This document shows, in pieces, positions 24,867 through 35,524 of a stretch of 64,000 nucleotides of DNA (positions are counted from its first letter, which is position 1; every line of letters starts with the position of its first letter). The stretch spans positions 620,001 through 684,000 of the forward strand of contig JAPDRO010000017.1 of NCBI GenBank assembly GCA_030247885.1, read 5' to 3'. The translations under genes were made by a program, and so were the position numbers. This DNA comes from Taxawa tesnikishii (nom. ined.) (taxonomy: Eukaryota > Ascomycota > Dothideomycetes > Dothideales). The notes beneath the pieces are model-generated. The model was not told the origin of the DNA and did not search any database. It was given only the letters and a program-made list of their open reading frames with translations.

Positions 24867-27123
24867 GGTGATGGTTGGTATCGGTGCAATAACAAGACGA
24901 TCTCCGGGGTCAAGAATAGAATTTTGTGGGAGAGGTTGGATGGCGAATGGGCTGGTAGAAAGGAGTTGTGCCGGAGGAACAGAGCAGTTTATGTGTCCTA
25001 CGACCTGGACTAAAACTCTCTAGGGATGTAGTGAGGTGTCGGAGCAAGGGAGATGGTAGAATAGCAGAGCGGTTCCATTGTATTATCCGCTGGGCCCGCA
25101 GTCTGGGTCGTGTACAAGCCCAGACAGCATGTTTTATCCATATTGCTGTGGAACGTAGAGTTCGTGTCTGAGCGGGGCGCCCAGAGCCGTCAGTGGTCTA
25201 TACATATACATGGAAGTATGACAATGGGAGGTTCCACTGTCACACAAGTCGACAGCAGCCCCTGATGCACTCCACATACACATCTTAGCCGGCCCGCGCT
25301 TGTGTTTCAAGCAGGCGGGATGGAGATCAAGGAATCACCCGAGAGGCTTGTTTCCCGCGATGGCGCTGTCTGGGGTGCGCTGAGAAAGCATGGTAAAACA
25401 TGGATAAATCGTGATATACCATTATCCGACGACCTTGTGACCTGAGGTGAGCTGGACGCTGTCGCTTCGATTGACCCAGTTGGTTTTCGAAGAATACCCA
25501 TGCACGATTCACTGGTTGTGTTCTTTCCGTCTGACCGGCATGGGTACGTTTTGAGCATCGGCAACGATCTCGCCTGCAGATTGGTTTCAGCCTGATCGCA
25601 GTCGATCTATAAAACGATCTGTTATTAGACCTCGGCGCAGGAGGACATGATCGGACGTCGTAGCTCGTTCCGAGGGATCGGCGGACCTTCACCGGCTGGT
25701 GCAACAGCAGCTTACCCGCCGGCTGTGGTGTCCAACTTTCTGTTTTGTTCACGATGAGGATCGGAAGGTCCTTCCCTGCACATATCAAGGAGAAGCTTCC
25801 TGATTGGTTATGTGCTTGAACATGTGGTTTGGCTAAGGCAAGACCACAACGTCGAGCGTCAGGGAATGTATATTCCTTCTCCATTTGCTACGTTTTGTTC
25901 GAATGGACGACAGTACTTTGGAAGTCCTCCCAGGCCACATCTATGTCACCGTACTTTGCGTGCTTTAGGGTGATTGTGCCCTGTACGCCGGCACACGTTA
26001 GTCTGCCATGGTAGACTTATAGATTTGTAGACCTTGTTGGGCTGCTTCGAAGCGATTGTTTCGATTGTTGCAAGAATTTTATGCAGCGACTCCAGATGCG
26101 CATAACACCAAGAGGCTTTGGAGTTCGTGATGATGCGATTTTGGGCAAAAGGTCTGCAAGACCGCCGGTCACTATGAATACCGGATACGAGACACTTGCT
26201 GACAATTGCTTGCTTCAAGCACTGGGGCAACTCAGCCTCGAGACTCGACTGCCAATGATCCAGGTACAAGTCGTCCTGCCCGCACTAGTGTCTGGCGGTT
26301 TGATGCCTTGCTAGCTTTACCGGCGATCCGAGCTCCTAATATAGATCTGATGCAAATGAGGGCCCTGAACTTGCTTGCGACAAGTCTTTTCATGGTCATT
26401 GTGGTTCGGTGCTCAATGGAAGCCGGATGTCCGTATCGAGTGGGATATCGGTCGGGTCTGATGGCAGTGACGCGGTACTGCCAAGGAACAACGTAGTGTC
26501 AAGCTTGTAACTCGCTGTGATATCATAGCATTCATACAATCATCACCAGCCATTGTGACGAACAAGCGATAGTCGTCGGAGCGATCCTGGTAGTTGAAGT
26601 CGCTTTATGAACTGCAGAATCTCTGAGGGGCCAGGGTTTGCGCCGGAAGTTTCGTTCGTCTTGAAGATCAATTACGTGCGGTCTTTGTAGTGAACATAAA
26701 AATTACTACGCTCCCAACTCCGCGCGCGATTTGGATACCGTGATAGAGCTGCAATGTCAACAGATGCCATCGTTAGCCATAACGAGGAGAGATTGTAGAA
26801 GAAGGGGAGGAAGAAGAGGAAAGGTGGAAGCGGGAAGCGGCAGGTACACCGGCATCGCAGTGCAAGGTCGGCTTACATGCCGTTCCCGGCGATAACTCTC
26901 TTCTTCCACCTTCCTTTTCCGTACGACGCGAAGAAAGAAATTACACAAAACAGTAGGTGATTTCTCACAAAAATCGCATTTCTGGAAAGACGTCGCTTGC
27001 AACCGTGTTTCGAACGTTCTGAGCTTCAGCTTGCTAGCACCTAATCTGGCATCATCCGTATCAGTACGCGGCCTGTTCAGACCGTACAGAGCGTTTCCCT
27101 TCTCTAGACTCCGGCCTCGTAAC
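24867..27123. other. Long intergenic stretch, no recognisable gene
   Basis: 2.26 kb. The longest open frame (25,327-25,884 minus, 185 codons) has biased composition and no recognisable domain; another small frame at 26,206-26,496 plus is likewise unrecognised. I found no tRNA, no clear repeat and no RIP-type A+T bias. The region holds the promoter of the esterase and of the tRNA-editing gene. Confidence 0.4.
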
Positions 27124-28114
27124 ATGGTATGCACCACAATCGCTGCACGTGACCTAATGCACAAGGTTACTCCAAGCATCGGTTTGATCTGACCAACACC
27201 AGGTCACCTCCAATGGCCCCACGAAGCCAGTCTACCAACACGATGGGCAACTCTGCATCCTGGATACCCGGGTGATATCCTGTGAGCCGATCTCCACCTT
27301 CTCAGAAATAGATCGTGCGTTGTTCAAATCGGCAAAGGATGAAGACCTCATCGTCCAAACCGCAGAAACTATCTTTTATGCTCAAGGAGGCGGTCAACCC
27401 TCTGATGTGGGTATCATGACTCTTCCAGCCTCCACAACCTTCAACGTAACATCCGTCCGTAACGCCTCCGAGGGACGCATCTTACACTGCGGCCACTTCT
27501 CTGCCGCCTCGCCTTCATCTGAGATCGGAAACAGTGTAGAGGTCAAGCAATCCATCGACGTCGAGCTCCGAAGATTGCACTCGCGCATCCACACCGCAGG
27601 CCATGTTCTTGGGCTCGCGATGCGGAGCCTGGTATCTGATGGGACCATCCCCTTGCTTAATGGACTCAGTGGCCTCGAAGAAGGGAAAGCACAGCACTAT
27701 CCCAACTCCGCATGGGTCGAATGTCGCGTTGATCCTGCCGTCAACCTTGCGCAGTACAAAGACGCCATCCAAGCGCGCACGACTGAGCTCGTGGAGCGGG
27801 ATCTCCCAGTCAAAATCTGCTTCTGGAGTTTCAAAGAGGCAGTAGGTAAGTGCGCCGTCAGTCCTGCGGAATTGGGTATGGGGGAGGGGGACACAGTCAG
27901 GTAATTCGATGATGTCAAGGACCAAGTTATCTGTACTCTCGCTAATCATACGGGCAGAGCTGTTGATATCGAAGGCGCGGGTGGGGACGATGGACTGAAT
28001 GCTTATCCGTGTGGTGGTACGCACGTGGGCAGCACGAGGGAGTGTGGTGAAATTAGAGTCAGGAACATCAAGAAGAAGAAAGGGATTACAAACGTGTCGT
28101 ATGAAGTGATTTAG
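27124..28114 (+). CDS. Alanyl-tRNA editing protein (AlaX-like deacylase)
   Basis: Free-standing editing domain related to the second additional domain of alanyl/threonyl-tRNA synthetases, about 285 residues; it hydrolyses mischarged Ser-tRNA(Ala) (or Gly). The zinc-binding motifs are visible as HTAGH (in RIHTAGHVLGLAM) and CGGTH (in YPCGGTHVGS). FYAQGGGQPSD is the conserved N-terminal block. Proposed exons are 27124-27126, 27203-27900 and 27958-28114. The first exon would be the bare ATG, followed by GTATGC and a 76-nt intron, giving a start MVTSNGPTKPVYQHDGQL; the second intron (57 nt) joins DTVR to AVDIEGAGG. Total is a multiple of three. The N terminus is the least certain part; a later in-frame ATG exists (27,272 is GTG/ATA context) but would lose the conserved YQHDG segment. 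Confidence 0.87.
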
Positions 28115-28934
28115 GGGACCAACGATTGAAGTTTCTGGCAGGGGTAGCGGCTTGGGCGGGCGAGGTTTGTTGAAAATCCGTTCTTCGAAGACTACAATAC
28201 TGTCGAGAGAAAGTGCCCACGTGAATTTACGATACAATAGCTAACATAGGCCGGCCGGCTAATGTGAGGTTGCTAAGACCATTCCAAACAGAAGACACCA
28301 CTGATGCGACACGGATGGCATCTATCTGGAGCCGCAAATCGCAAATCGCAATTGAGAGGCCTCAATGCCCCGACCATGCCCGGCTCTAGTTACAGCGCAG
28401 CATAGCCGATCCCCGAAGGAGCACTCATGGCAGCGGGCTTACGATGTCCATAGAGCTGGGTGAGATGCCCGGATCTCACTAATTCAGTCTGATAAGACTA
28501 AAGTCTTAGCACGCTGTCCCATGGACTCAAGGAAATCCATGGAGTAGAGTGGAATGGAACGGCTATTTCGGTCTTTAGCATGGAACACCCCACAGGTTGG
28601 GTGGAAGGGCATCTCTTGTTCCATCCACTCCATCCACCGACAACCCTTGAGTGAGTACATATTCGGAAAACGAAAAGGCTGCATCGACAGCGCAGGCTCA
28701 CCTGAACCTTTGCCTCCTTGGTTAGGGAGGGCACCTTGCGGCATTGGTAGCCGACCTGAAGCCATATCACCGCTGGCGCTCCACGACTCGACACTCGCGC
28801 ACAGTCCTCGACGATACGCCAATCTTCTTATAGCAAGTCTCGCCATGACAATTCTCAACATTTGCACTCGGACACAGGAATAACCTGATTTCAAGTACAC
28901 ACGTGCAAAACTCGCATGCTTGTTTGGATTGCCA
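28115..28934. other. Intergenic stretch without a recognisable gene
   Basis: 820 bp between the 3' ends of two convergent genes. Open frames at 28,484-28,900 on both strands are mutual shadows without recognisable domains. A small palindrome (gccggccggc, about 28,250-28,260) and a caaatcg repeat near 28,335 are the only structures noticed. Confidence 0.4.
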
Positions 28935-29803
28935 TCAAGCCGTTGTGCTTATCTCTTTGAAGGCTAGTTCCCTGCGATCCCTCCAAACCGTACACGGATT
29001 GAATCGCCAAGCGCCACGATATCGCATAGCGAACAAGTAGTGAATCACATAAGGCACGAAGAACGGCACAGCCGGGAAGTCATGCATGCCGCCCTCAAAG
29101 CTCCGGTCTGCGGTTCCAAACACTAGAGGTGCGATTCGATACTAGGATGGGGTTAGTGATGTTAATGAATATGCGTCAAACGTCCAAGTGAATCTAACAT
29201 TGTCTGTAGCCATCATCATTTTCTCGAAACGCTGATAAGCTTGCCATATAAGCGCGCTGTCGTATGTGTCGAGAGCACGCAGGGTGTCAATCTCTCCATA
29301 CAGATGTCGGGTTAACGGCTCCGCAAACGTTTCGATGAGACCCCTGATTTTCTGTCCGTCATAGTCTTCGAGTGGACAGGTCTGCGAATACGCCTGGAAC
29401 AGCTCAAAACCCGGCGTAAAGGCTCGGTGTTGCTCAATATTGCGCTCCATAAGCCCCCGAACACCTGATATCAACTCTATGCTTGGGAAAAACTCCTGTT
29501 CCTCGGCATCGTGGTGGTGGTGCATGGATTCACACCAGCATTGGCAATATGTGAGAAAGTCTTGGGTCGCGTCCAGGTCTTTGCGTGGTATGCGCGTCGC
29601 TTGGAGGTAGATGGAGTTCAGCCCTCGAATTATGCCGTTATGGGCAAGTGCCATTTGCGTTGCCACATAGTATGCTGCGTGAGAGGTCTGCAAGGAAACT
29701 TTGAGTGACACAGACTCTCGTAGTGAAATGACTAACGTACATCTTGTGAGAATGGATCAGTAGAGATGAGGGAGTACGGCTCATCTGCCCATTGGGGCGG
29801 CAT
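28935..29803 (-). CDS. Hemerythrin-like HHE domain protein
   Basis: About 252 residues. The core is a four-helix HHE cation-binding domain: HNGIIRGLNSIYLQ, ESMHHHHDAEEQEFFPSIE (His and Glu iron ligands), IEQHRAFTPGFELF and PLTRHLYGEIDTLRAL. Such fungal proteins are presumed to bind a di-iron centre and to sense or store oxygen or iron, but none of that is shown here. Exons are 29741-29803, 29199-29687 and 28935-29141. The first starts MPPQWADEPYSLISTDPF, and the 53-nt and 57-nt introns keep the frame; total 759 nt is a multiple of three. The C-terminal part after the domain (FVPYVIHYLFAMRYRGAWRF) is conserved in relatives that associate with membranes. No frame errors. Confidence 0.88.
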
Positions 29804-30101
29804 ACTGGCTTTGTCTGATGATATCACATACCTCGTAGGTACAATGTAAGAGGGTTTAGTGTCCTATATCATGTAAGGACACAATGCGTACCCAGTGTTG
29901 CACGCAGCCGTGTGATATGATAGAGCCGGAGGCTGACACATTCATGACTAACTCGTTACTAATCTTGGACTCATTGTGTACCCCGCATCGGAGCTTTGCT
30001 TATCATACAAATCGGCCCCCGATACGGAGCTTATACACAGTGACCCCCGAACTAAGACAGATTCCGCCTTTTGCTACAGTTCGAGTGACTGAACAGCAAC
30101 T

Positions 30102-30962
30102 ATGAAGGTCCTCCTTCTTGGAGCAACCGGCAATCTAGGTTCTCGTCTCGTCCCAGCGCTGCTTACGCATGGACATGGTGTTGTCGCGTTTGTCCGGTCC
30201 GCGAACAAACTCGAGTCTCTTCTTCCAACGTCTGTATATCAGCAGATTACAGTTGTGCAGGGCGATGCGACGGACCCAGACTCAATCAAGAGGGCCATCT
30301 TGGATGCCAGATGCGATGCTGTTGTCAATACTGCCGGGCTAGCGGCTTTGGTTCCTTGGGGAAGAAGTGATTTGCCTACGATATTTCGCGCAGTCCTGGA
30401 AGCCGTACGAGAAGCGGGAATGGAAAGGAAAAGTCCGTTGAGAACTTGGTTCTTAGGTGGCCTGGGAGTGTTATACTACCCAGGAACAGAATCGATGCTC
30501 TCGAATTAGTATGTGTAACCCTAGCGACGCTCTATTGCACCTGCTTTTAAAAGAGCAGCTAGGAGGATCCTTGACTCTCCAACACTAACGGGCTGTAGTC
30601 TTCCGATCTTTCTCGCACATCGTCAAAACATCCACCTTCTCAAGTCTCTTCCACCGGACACGGTCGACTGGTCTATGCTTTGCCCAAGCACTATGACCCC
30701 TGAGTCCTCAGACCTTAGCGTGCCTACGAAGACTCCGCAAGGGAACTTGGTCGCAAATGCTTGGATTCTACCTTTGTGGAAGGACTCCTGGATAAAGTCG
30801 ATTCCCCTAATCGGGAAGTTTTTATCAATAGCGATGAACGCCAGTCGCTATGACACCACACTTGAGCAGAATGCAGAGTTCATCGCTAGTGACCTTGACA
30901 GTTACGAGAGCCGCTGGACCGGGATGACGGTGGGGGTTATCGACGGGTCAAAGTACCTGTAA
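30102..30962 (+). CDS. NmrA-like NAD(P)-binding protein
   Basis: Atypical short-chain dehydrogenase with a Rossmann fold, about 256 residues. MKVLLLGATGNLGSRLVPAL carries the GxxGxxG nucleotide-binding motif; GDATDPDSIKRAI and DAVVNTAGLAALVPWG follow the family pattern, and HRQNIHLLKSLPPDTVDWSML is the usual substrate-side segment. No catalytic YxxxK is obvious, as in many NmrA-type members, so it may be regulatory or a reductase of unknown substrate. Exons are 30102-30508 and 30599-30962; the 90-nt intron contains a CTAAC branch site and the lengths add to a multiple of three. It is divergent from the hemerythrin-like gene with about 300 bp between starts. Confidence 0.85.
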
Positions 30963-31848
30963 TTCAGATACTGCTCCTCAGCGTAGTCGCTTTGCTACAC
31001 GCTCCTGCAGGCAGTTTTATTACGAGTTTCCGCTGTTCCAATCTAAAAGGACAATTTCCAAACAAAGAGGGACCACTTGTCAGGGTTGGCAATGCACGGA
31101 TATTTATACATTATAAAGAAGTGAATAACAACTGAATACACTGAATCTACTGAATATTCAGTTGTTATTCAGTGCTTGATAATGACGAATATTCAGTCAT
31201 TGCCAACCCTGCCACTTGTAGAGGATTCATACAGAGATTCCACCCTGCCCTCGTCCTGGTTGGAGGCACATGTAGCGTGTCTAGTATCTGGTGTTGCTTG
31301 AGTTGTTTCGTATCGAGTGGGACGTTTGGCGCAAGATATCTCCCACTGTTGCTTAAAGAATACCCAAGAGCTCGAATTGCTCTGTCGCCGGTATCCCGAT
31401 GGCTTGTCAATAGGATGTGTTAACAAAGAAGGCAGATACGGGAGTGCCGCTCGCCGCCACTAAAAAAGAGTAGCTTAAGGACTCTACGCTGCCTTTAGCC
31501 TTGCAGAGACTTGATATGTCGGCTTGATTGCGGATCCCCCTTCCTTCCCTCTTTGGCCCATATGGTTGCCAGACGTACTAGAAGTAGTCGTGACATCACA
31601 ACATCGTTTTGCACAAGAGAAACTGTTATACACCTCTTGGGGGTAATACAGGTTGATTAAGGTCGCATCCGATAACTATGCAATGGCTAGCTAGGTCACC
31701 CTTGGGGAGGTGGCGCCTGGGCTGTCCATCTCCACGCCATTATCCAGCAAGATGTTATTGATATGTCTCAAAACGTGATCAGGTGCACTCATATATTTAA
31801 ATATGTACATCGAAAGTGCGTGGACATCTAACAATTCTGTAGAACGCA
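30963..31848. other. Intergenic region containing a MITE
   Basis: 886 bp between two convergent genes. It contains the hAT-type MITE at 31081-31211. The rest has no recognisable gene; open frames around 31,165-31,426 overlap the MITE edge and have no domain. Confidence 0.5.
31081..31211. mobile_element. Non-autonomous hAT-type MITE, 131 bp
   Basis: Perfect 14-bp terminal inverted repeats CAGGGTTGGCAATG (31081-31094 and 31198-31211 as its complement) bound a 131-bp A+T-rich element. It is flanked by a perfect 8-bp direct repeat CCACTTGT at 31073-31080 and 31212-31219, the target-site duplication length of hAT transposons; the CAGGG start also fits hAT ends. Inside, a second inverted repeat (gaataacaactgaata with tattcagttgttattc) lets the whole unit fold into a long hairpin. 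It has no coding capacity and would need a hAT transposase from elsewhere. The perfect repeats and duplication suggest a fairly recent insertion. Confidence 0.92.
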
Positions 31849-34321
31849 TCACCCTTTGCAACTCCGGATATAGTTCAACGCCGAACCATGCTTAAGCCAA
31901 GGGATTTGTCCAGCATGATAAGAATGGTTCAGTCGCGTCTCCCACACCTCTCCCGACTCCGGCTCGACCTTCATCGTCAGCTGCTCTTGCGGCGCAATAC
32001 TCTCGACTCCGACAATGCTGATGCGGTCTGTAGAATTGATCCTATCGTAAGCCTTCGGGTCCGCGAAGGTAAGCGGCAGCATACCCTGTTTCTTGAGATT
32101 CGTCTCGTGAATACGGGCGAACCCCTTTGCGATCACAGCAATGCCGCCGAGGAATCGAGGCTCCAGTGCTGCGTGCTCTCTGCTCGATCCCTCGCCGTAA
32201 TTGCTGTCACCGATGATGCACCATTTGATGCCCTGGTCTCGGTACATCTTAGCTACCGCAGGAACGGATTCTACAGAGTCATCGATGGTACTGATCGCAA
32301 GGCCACGCCCGTTGGATGGCAGGAATGCGTTCTCTGCTGCCGTGAGCATATTGTTGGAGATGTTCTCGAGATGGCCACGGTACTTGTACCAAGGTCCGGC
32401 AGGAGAGATGTGATCAGTCGTGCATTTTCCTTTGACCTTGATGAGAATCCTCATGTGATCTGCGTTCCCGGTTTGCCACGCCTCGAATGGCTTCAATAGC
32501 TGTAATCGATCTGATGATGGATCAACTATAACCTCCACCGAAGATGGATCCTCTGGCGGCGCTTGATACGTGTCTTTCCCGACAGCGAAAGCCTCTGGTA
32601 GTTCTTCGGCCGAAGGTGCATCGAATCGGAACGGCGTCCCGTTGCTAGAAGTCAGATAGTCTTTTTGAGGGTTGTAATCAAGCGAGCCGGCGTATGCGAA
32701 AGCCGTCACGAGCTCTGGTGACGTGACAAAGGAGTGCGTCCTAGCATTGCCGTCGTGACGACCGACGAAATTGCGGTTGTACGAAGACATGACCGAGTTT
32801 GGTTCGTTCTGTTCGGCGCGTCAGCAGGAGTCGATAGGGAGGATCACTCGTCTACCCACCTTCCCAACATCTGTCCTGTTCCACTGGCCTACACAGGGTC
32901 CACAAGAACTGCTGAGGACAACAGCGCCAGCAGCTTCAAGCTCTTGCAGGATACCGTCCTTCTCCACGGTGGCTCGAATCTTCTCACTGCCAGCAGTGAT
33001 GAACATTGGTGTTTTTGGCTTCATACCTGCATCAGCAGCCTGTCGCACCATTTTGGCGACTTTCTTCAGGTCCTGGTATGAGGAATTGGTACAGCTTCCC
33101 ACCATAGCATAAGAGAGCTGTTGAGGCCATGTACTGTTCTCCACATCAGTGGAGAATTGAGACAGAGGGTGCGACAGATCAGGTGTAAAGGGCCCGTTGA
33201 TGTGGGGTTCTAGGGTGCTGAGATCAATCTCGATAATCTCGTCGTAGAATGCTTCGCTGCCAGCGTCAGCGACCAAGAGTCCCGCGTGGTTGCGCGCAGC
33301 ATTTGCGATATAGTCTCTCCCGGTGGCGGTCAAGTAGCGCGTCATGGCAGGGGAAAAAGGGAATATACACGACGTCGAGCCAATCTCTGCGGACATGTTG
33401 CATACGGTCGCCATGGCGGTAGCTCCCAGAGTCTCCGTTCCCGGTCCAAAGAATTCAATAACCTTGCCCTTTCCTCCAGAGACGGTTAGAATTCCTGCAA
33501 GCTTCAGAATGATGTCTTTTGAGGACGCCCATGGCTGCAGCTGTCCTGTTAATCTGACACCACATATCTTCGGGCATTGGAGTTCCCACGGCATACCCGC
33601 CATGGCATCAACAGCGTCCGAGCCTCCAACGCCAATTCCCATCATGCCCATTCCACCCGCATTGGGCGTGTGAGAGTCAGTCCCAATGATTAAACCACCA
33701 GGGAATGCGTAGTTCTCGAATATGATCGTATGGATGATGCCGGATCCTGGCTTCCAGAACCCAATTTGGTATCGTTTGGATGCTGACGAAAGGAAATTGT
33801 AAACCTCTCGATACTGCTCCATTGCGTTCTCCAGATCGGCCAGATCACCTTTCTCCGCCACTATCAAGTGATCGCTGTGCACAGAGGTAGGCAGTGCGGT
33901 TTTTGTAGACCAGCACTGATGAACTGCAAGAGAGCCATGGTAGCGGTTGCATCATGACAGGCTGCCCGATCTGGGTTGAGTTTCAGAAATGACTTTCCAC
34001 GCTCCAAAGGTTGAACGTCCGGTTCGCAAAGGTGGCTATAGAGGATCTTCTCTGACAGAGCCAACGGTCTGTCGAGCCGTCGCCGAATGATACTCAGATT
34101 ATTGCTGAGCTTCGCGTATGGAAGACGAGCATGCTGCAGAGAAGTCAACGATGTTTCTGTACCCAATGTGGGCTCAAAGCACTCACACGCTCCAGATTGC
34201 TGATGGGTAAGGGTCTGCGATCCTCCGATATTGTGGCGAATCCCTGCGTCCTCCGCACACATTCTGCGGACGAGACGAGTTGGCGCTTGCTAACAAGCAG
34301 CCGACACGATGAAGCGCGCAT
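31849..34321 (-). CDS. Mitochondrial aconitase-family hydratase (aconitase paralogue)
   Basis: Full-length aconitase-family [4Fe-4S] hydro-lyase, about 789 residues. The first exon (34187-34321) encodes a typical mitochondrial presequence, [20 protein letters not shown], followed by [11 protein letters not shown]. Exons 32860-34133 and 31849-32808 follow; introns are 53 and 51 nt. Iron-sulfur cysteines are in [10 protein letters not shown] and [11 protein letters not shown]; active-site residues include [17 protein letters not shown] and [18 protein letters not shown]. One base appears missing in TTTTT 33900-33904 (plus strand), just before HSDHLI; with it the length is a multiple of three. 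The catalytic set is complete, so a hydratase/isomerase on a tricarboxylate is expected. Because it sits among an aldolase, a lactonase-like amidohydrolase and a carrier, it may act on a pathway acid rather than citrate; that is inference. It is divergent from the RraA-type gene. Confidence 0.9.
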
Positions 34322-34636
34322 TCTAGATATGGATGCGAGACCATTTCGAGAGACAAGACAAAGGAATGTATATCTTCAAAAGAGGCCGCCACGTCCGTCT
34401 CCACCGTAGCCGATCTAGATTCTCAGGAGCCTTCCGTTTGTGTTTGCAGACAAGATGCGAGGGGACGGGTTTGTCCGGCATGGATTCGTGTGGGGATCGG
34501 ATAGCCGAGTCGGATAACTCCAAACCCGTCCGATTGCGCCGAGGAACGCTCCGCTGTCATAGCATTGACACTTCCTTGGTTTCTCACTGCTGGATGAACA
34601 CTCAAAATACAAGAACCACTGTACAGTTGTTTGAAG
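34322..34636. promoter_or_regulatory. Bidirectional promoter between aconitase and RraA-type genes
   Basis: 315 bp between divergent starts. It contains two direct copies of TCGGATA, at 34497-34503 and 34510-34516, spaced 13 bp start to start, and a nearby inverted TCCGA (about 34,528). CGG triplets of this kind are typical half-sites of Zn2Cys6 regulators, and a gene for such a regulator lies in the cluster. Binding is inference. Confidence 0.4.
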
Positions 34637-35523
34637 ATGGCAGCCAAGTCAGTGTTCGACAACTTGACGCGTTTCACGTCTTGCGATGTGGGTGCAGCAG
34701 CGTTGTTCGACCGTTCGTGTCCCAAACAGTTTTCTGGTCGGAGAGGCGTGAGTCAAGCTCAAAGCGCCATATGGTGGCTATCCACTTGGACTGAGGATGT
34801 ACTCTTCTCAGCACCAGGCCGGCGAGAGGAGCATGTTTGGACCCGCTTAAACAATCCAAATGGCCCGTATGAACGACACCACGGCAGGCAAACCATCCAA
34901 ACATTTTGCAGATGGCGTCGAAAGAGACTGTGTCGTCATCATCTCCGAGCTAAAGGAATTCTATGTCGCTTGCTGGGGCAAATTAATGAGCACGCGAGCG
35001 CAATACCTCGGGGCTCAGGGTGTTGTCATTGACGGCAATTTCACTGACATCAACGAGCATAGCGCTCGATTTCCCGGTGACTGTCTTTGGATTCCCGACT
35101 CTGGTGATGCACGCTGACCGTATAGCGATTCGCGCGTGGTTCGTCTTCGCTTGGCTCCAACACCTTCACACGTGCTGCTGCGCTCAATGTTCCGGTGGAA
35201 ACCTCGTCGCGGTTGCAGTCAGAGCCTTTGACCATCCGGCAGGAGATCTGATTCTGGCTGATGCGGATGGTGTGGTTGTCCTTGCTCCAGAAAAGGCCGG
35301 GAGTTGTCTTGAGCTTCGTGAGGAACGTTTTGCGATAGACGAACAGACATTGGCTAGCCTCAAGGCTGGTGATCAGACCGGTCCAACTATAGCTCGGCTG
35401 CGTAAATGGAGCGGGACTGCTCCATTGATGGGAAATGCGCTGCGTTATGTGTATGCATATCTAACTTGTTGTGACCCTCTACGATTTGTTCTTCCAAGAA
35501 ACGCCAGATGTGTATGTGTGTAG
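34637..35523 (+). pseudogene. RraA-like / 4-carboxy-4-hydroxy-2-oxoadipate aldolase-type gene, apparently damaged
   Basis: Recognisable pieces of an RraA-fold class II aldolase (the HMG/CHA aldolase family, giving pyruvate plus an oxo-acid): SVFDNLTRFTSCDVG at 34,646, GGYPLGLRMYS and ERSMFGPA at 34,773-34,847, KPSKHFADGVERD, ACWGKLMSTRAQYLGAQGVV, IDGNFTDINEH, then RFARGSSSLGSNTFTRAAA, and GDLILADADGVVVLAPEK near the end. The order is correct but the pieces are in different frames. At least one change is probably a single base missing near 35,228, like the homopolymer errors elsewhere. There is also an in-frame TAA at 34848-34850, which a C-to-T change of CAA would explain, and the segments around 34,700-34,770 and 35,060-35,120 do not join cleanly with any intron I tried. 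It may be a pseudogene or a badly called functional gene. The coordinates are approximate. Confidence 0.6.
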
Positions 35524-35524
35524 A

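Noticed and set aside
25327-25884. Minus-strand open frame of 185 codons in a long intergenic region
   Set aside because: No domain, odd composition and no supported introns or neighbours; could be a lineage-specific gene but nothing supports it.
27515-28237. Minus-strand open frame of 240 codons
   Set aside because: Antisense shadow of the alanyl-tRNA editing gene, whose zinc motifs are intact on the plus strand.
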